From Paenibacillus luteus (GTDB lineage Bacteria; Bacillota; Bacilli; Paenibacillales; Paenibacillaceae), in assembly GCF_006542765.1 (NCBI RefSeq), contig NZ_SKCD01000022.1, forward strand, positions 372,001 through 436,000: a DNA stretch of 64,000 nt. Reading direction: 5' to 3'. The stretch's first letter is position 1. Every line of letters begins with the position of its first letter. Both the position numbers and the translations under genes were made by a program. The notes under the pieces were generated by a model that was not told the DNA's origin, did no database searches, and was given only the letters and a program-made list of their open reading frames with translations. Positions 62,159-64,000 of this stretch are shown here, piece by piece.

Positions 62159-64000
62159 TTGTCAGAAGTTAAGTCCCCTAAGGGAAGGTTGTCCCGATTC
62201 AAGCTCAAAGATAAGACATCCTCATTATTCATTAGATTACTAGTCAGCTTTTTAATCGTTATTGCTCTATTGGTATCGTTCATTTTATTTTCCGTTGTCT
62301 TCTATAGGGAAAGTATTAAAGATGAAATTATTAAATACAATACGCTCAGCATGCAAAAAACAACCGAAAATTATGAAAACCTTATTGCAATGATTCATAG
62401 CTCAGTTCTAACTTTCTCTCTCGATTTGCGTGGGACGCAAGAGAAATCCATTGATTACGTAAATGCGGCTTCCACTATGCAGAAGCTCAACTTCTTTTTA
62501 TCCAATCGATTCTTATACCTGGAAAATATGATCATGATGTATAAGGACTCCGGGTTTGTTCTCGAAAAAGGCCGCGGAGCTGATGTCGATGTCATGTTTG
62601 AGCGCTATTACAACAGTCAAGATTACAACGCATCATTTTGGAACGATCAATTTGCACAGCCTTACAAATTCCAAGTACTCCCTGCGTCTTCGTTTGCTGA
62701 GATCGTTTCTAATCAACGGACGGGAGAGCGAATATTGCTTCCAATCATCGTCAAGAATGACCAGCTTCCTAACTTCTATTTAATCGCTATGGCCGATGCA
62801 GACATGATTTACTCTGAAATGGGACAAACGATTAATGACAAATTTTATATTTTGAATGACCGTAATCAGCAATTATATACTTCTTCAAAGTCTGAGCAAA
62901 TCTCTTTACCTAAGTTCACCGAACAGTCAGGCTATGTCATTCAAGATAGCATCTACTACTTCTATATGAAAGGTGCAAGTGGCTTAACTTATATTCATGT
63001 AGTTCCGGATACAACGATTTTCAGTCAGATTCGCTGGAATTTCTCATTCTTGTTATTGCTTATCCTTACCATTGCCATTAGCGTAATTGCCTCCTTCCTG
63101 CTAAGCGTGCGCATCAATACACCCGTTAAACAGATTATTGATGCTATGCAGAAGTGGAACACCTCTCAGCCATGGATAAGTGGAATCAAGGAATTTAATA
63201 TCATTCATAACAAAATAAGCGATGTCTTGAAAACAAGCCAAGATATTCATCAGGATATGTCGGAGAAGGAGTCGCTGCTCCAATATTACGCTTATTCCAA
63301 CATACTAAAGAAGATTCGTCATCAGCATGGAGATAGCTCCCCATGGATTCCATCGGATCGTCCATTCGTTCTGTTATTGTTCAAAGTAAGTTACAAGTCT
63401 ATGCTGCATCAAATAGAGGTAGATGAGGAGCGAGCAACTTCTTTCATCAGAGAATATGTTAATCGAATTATTATGGAAACCTACTCTGACGCCCTAACTT
63501 TCCAGATGGAGAAAGATCAAATCCTATCGATTGTATTTACAGAGATGACCGATCCGAATATCAGGCTTACACTCGAACAAATCAATCATGTACTAGAAGC
63601 CGAGAAGAAATATTGCTTCCTGACGATTACAGCTTCAGGCGGTATAGAGGATTGGAATGAGGCTTATCGAATCGGCCTAGAGAAGCTAACAAGGCGGAAA
63701 TTCGATGATGAGACCCAAATTATTGTAGATATAGAGCGGCAAGTCGAGGATATTCAATTGTCACAAGCTCAAGAAGACGAACTCGATGCGAATCTTTACA
63801 GCGGAAATGACGCAGATGTGCTTCAACTGGTAAGACGCGTGCTGGGGAGAATGAGAAAGCGCAATGAGAGTGCACAGAGTGTCGTTCAATTCGCTGAATC
63901 TATCATGCATCGAACACAGAAGATTCTTCAGCAGCGTAACATCGAGCCTACTTCCGTGCGCCATGCTTTCAATGCATTGCAGGTTTGTTATACCTATGAG
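62159..64000 (+). CDS. Membrane-bound AraC-type regulator, N-terminal 614 residues (cut by window edge)
   Basis: The frame is open from the TTG at 62159 to the last base of the window. GGTGAGG lies four bases before the start. A first membrane helix (about 25-48: LLVSFLIVIALLVSFILFSVVF), an extracellular sensor domain (about 50-280) and a second helix (about 285-310: FSFLLLLILTIAISVIASFLLSV) are followed by a HAMP-like linker and a long cytoplasmic region. This matches the YesS-like regulator at 37230-39509, so an AraC domain is expected just beyond the edge. In this group the sugar transporter it controls usually follows. No shadow-frame alternative is convincing. Confidence 0.85.
   Translation, partial: MSEVKSPKGRLSRFKLKDKTSSLFIRLLVSFLIVIALLVSFILFSVVFYRESIKDEIIKYNTLSMQKTTENYENLIAMIHSSVLTFSLDLRGTQEKSIDYVNAASTMQKLNFFLSNRFLYLENMIMMYKDSGFVLEKGRGADVDVMFERYYNSQDYNASFWNDQFAQPYKFQVLPASSFAEIVSNQRTGERILLPIIVKNDQLPNFYLIAMADADMIYSEMGQTINDKFYILNDRNQQLYTSSKSEQISLPKFTEQSGYVIQDSIYYFYMKGASGLTYIHVVPDTTIFSQIRWNFSFLLLLILTIAISVIASFLLSVRINTPVKQIIDAMQKWNTSQPWISGIKEFNIIHNKISDVLKTSQDIHQDMSEKESLLQYYAYSNILKKIRHQHGDSSPWIPSDRPFVLLLFKVSYKSMLHQIEVDEERATSFIREYVNRIIMETYSDALTFQMEKDQILSIVFTEMTDPNIRLTLEQINHVLEAEKKYCFLTITASGGIEDWNEAYRIGLEKLTRRKFDDETQIIVDIERQVEDIQLSQAQEDELDANLYSGNDADVLQLVRRVLGRMRKRNESAQSVVQFAESIMHRTQKILQQRNIEPTSVRHAFNALQVCYTYE

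Overview
The window looks like a chromosomal carbohydrate-utilisation region of a spore-forming Gram-positive bacterium, most likely a Paenibacillaceae member (Paenibacillus or Cohnella type). The reasons are strong AGGAGG-type ribosome binding sites, many SLH-anchored surface enzymes, several LytS/YesN and AraC-type sugar regulators each beside a sugar ABC transporter, lipoprotein solute-binding proteins, and a decayed gerA-type spore germinant receptor gene. No rRNA, tRNA, CRISPR array or intact mobile element was seen.

Layout. 1-184: the start of an LplB-type permease, cut by the window edge, behind a perfect 18-bp operator-like palindrome. 549-7471 (minus strand): an IclR regulator, then an FAH-family 2-keto-3-deoxy-xylonate dehydratase, an alpha-ketoglutarate semialdehyde dehydrogenase, a YjhG-type xylonate dehydratase and an intracellular GH43 xylosidase. 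Together the three enzymes make the lower Weimberg route from D-xylonate to alpha-ketoglutarate. Near-identical operator-like elements lie before the regulator and before the first enzyme. 7857-14697 (minus): a YtfQRT-YjfF-type furanose ABC transporter with a second binding protein and, as last cistron, an S-layer-anchored cohesin protein. 14965-19395 (plus, divergent): LytS kinase, YesN regulator and an extracytoplasmic sugar-binding lipoprotein, arranged like the XylFII-LytS-YesN xylose-sensing system.

19729-39509 (minus): two large secreted GH43 enzymes ending in cohesin-FIVAR-dockerin, a 2071-residue SLH-anchored GH30 enzyme, an LplA/B/C-type oligosaccharide ABC transporter and a membrane AraC regulator. 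40364-55062: a 2428-residue SLH protein with a DUF5695-like putative catalytic region, its ABC transporter, an AraC regulator, and a cytosolic protein that appears homologous to the extracellular catalytic region. The intergenic regions of this block share a TAAACGTTTA-like operator motif.

55380-62158 is a lower-GC, decayed stretch: an alpha/beta hydrolase with an internal deletion, a gerA pseudogene fused to a fragment of another gene, an intact ADP-ribosylglycohydrolase-family gene, a response-regulator stub and an IS4 transposase remnant. A membrane AraC-type regulator starts at 62159 and runs off the right edge.

How it fits together (inference): surface enzymes, tethered directly by SLH domains or through a cohesin-dockerin network based on the small SLH-cohesin protein, trim arabinoxylan or glucuronoxylan. 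Three ABC systems import the products. Intracellular GH43 and the Weimberg enzymes send pentose-derived acids into the TCA cycle. The cohesin-dockerin network and the two-compartment DUF5695-like locus are the most novel-looking parts.
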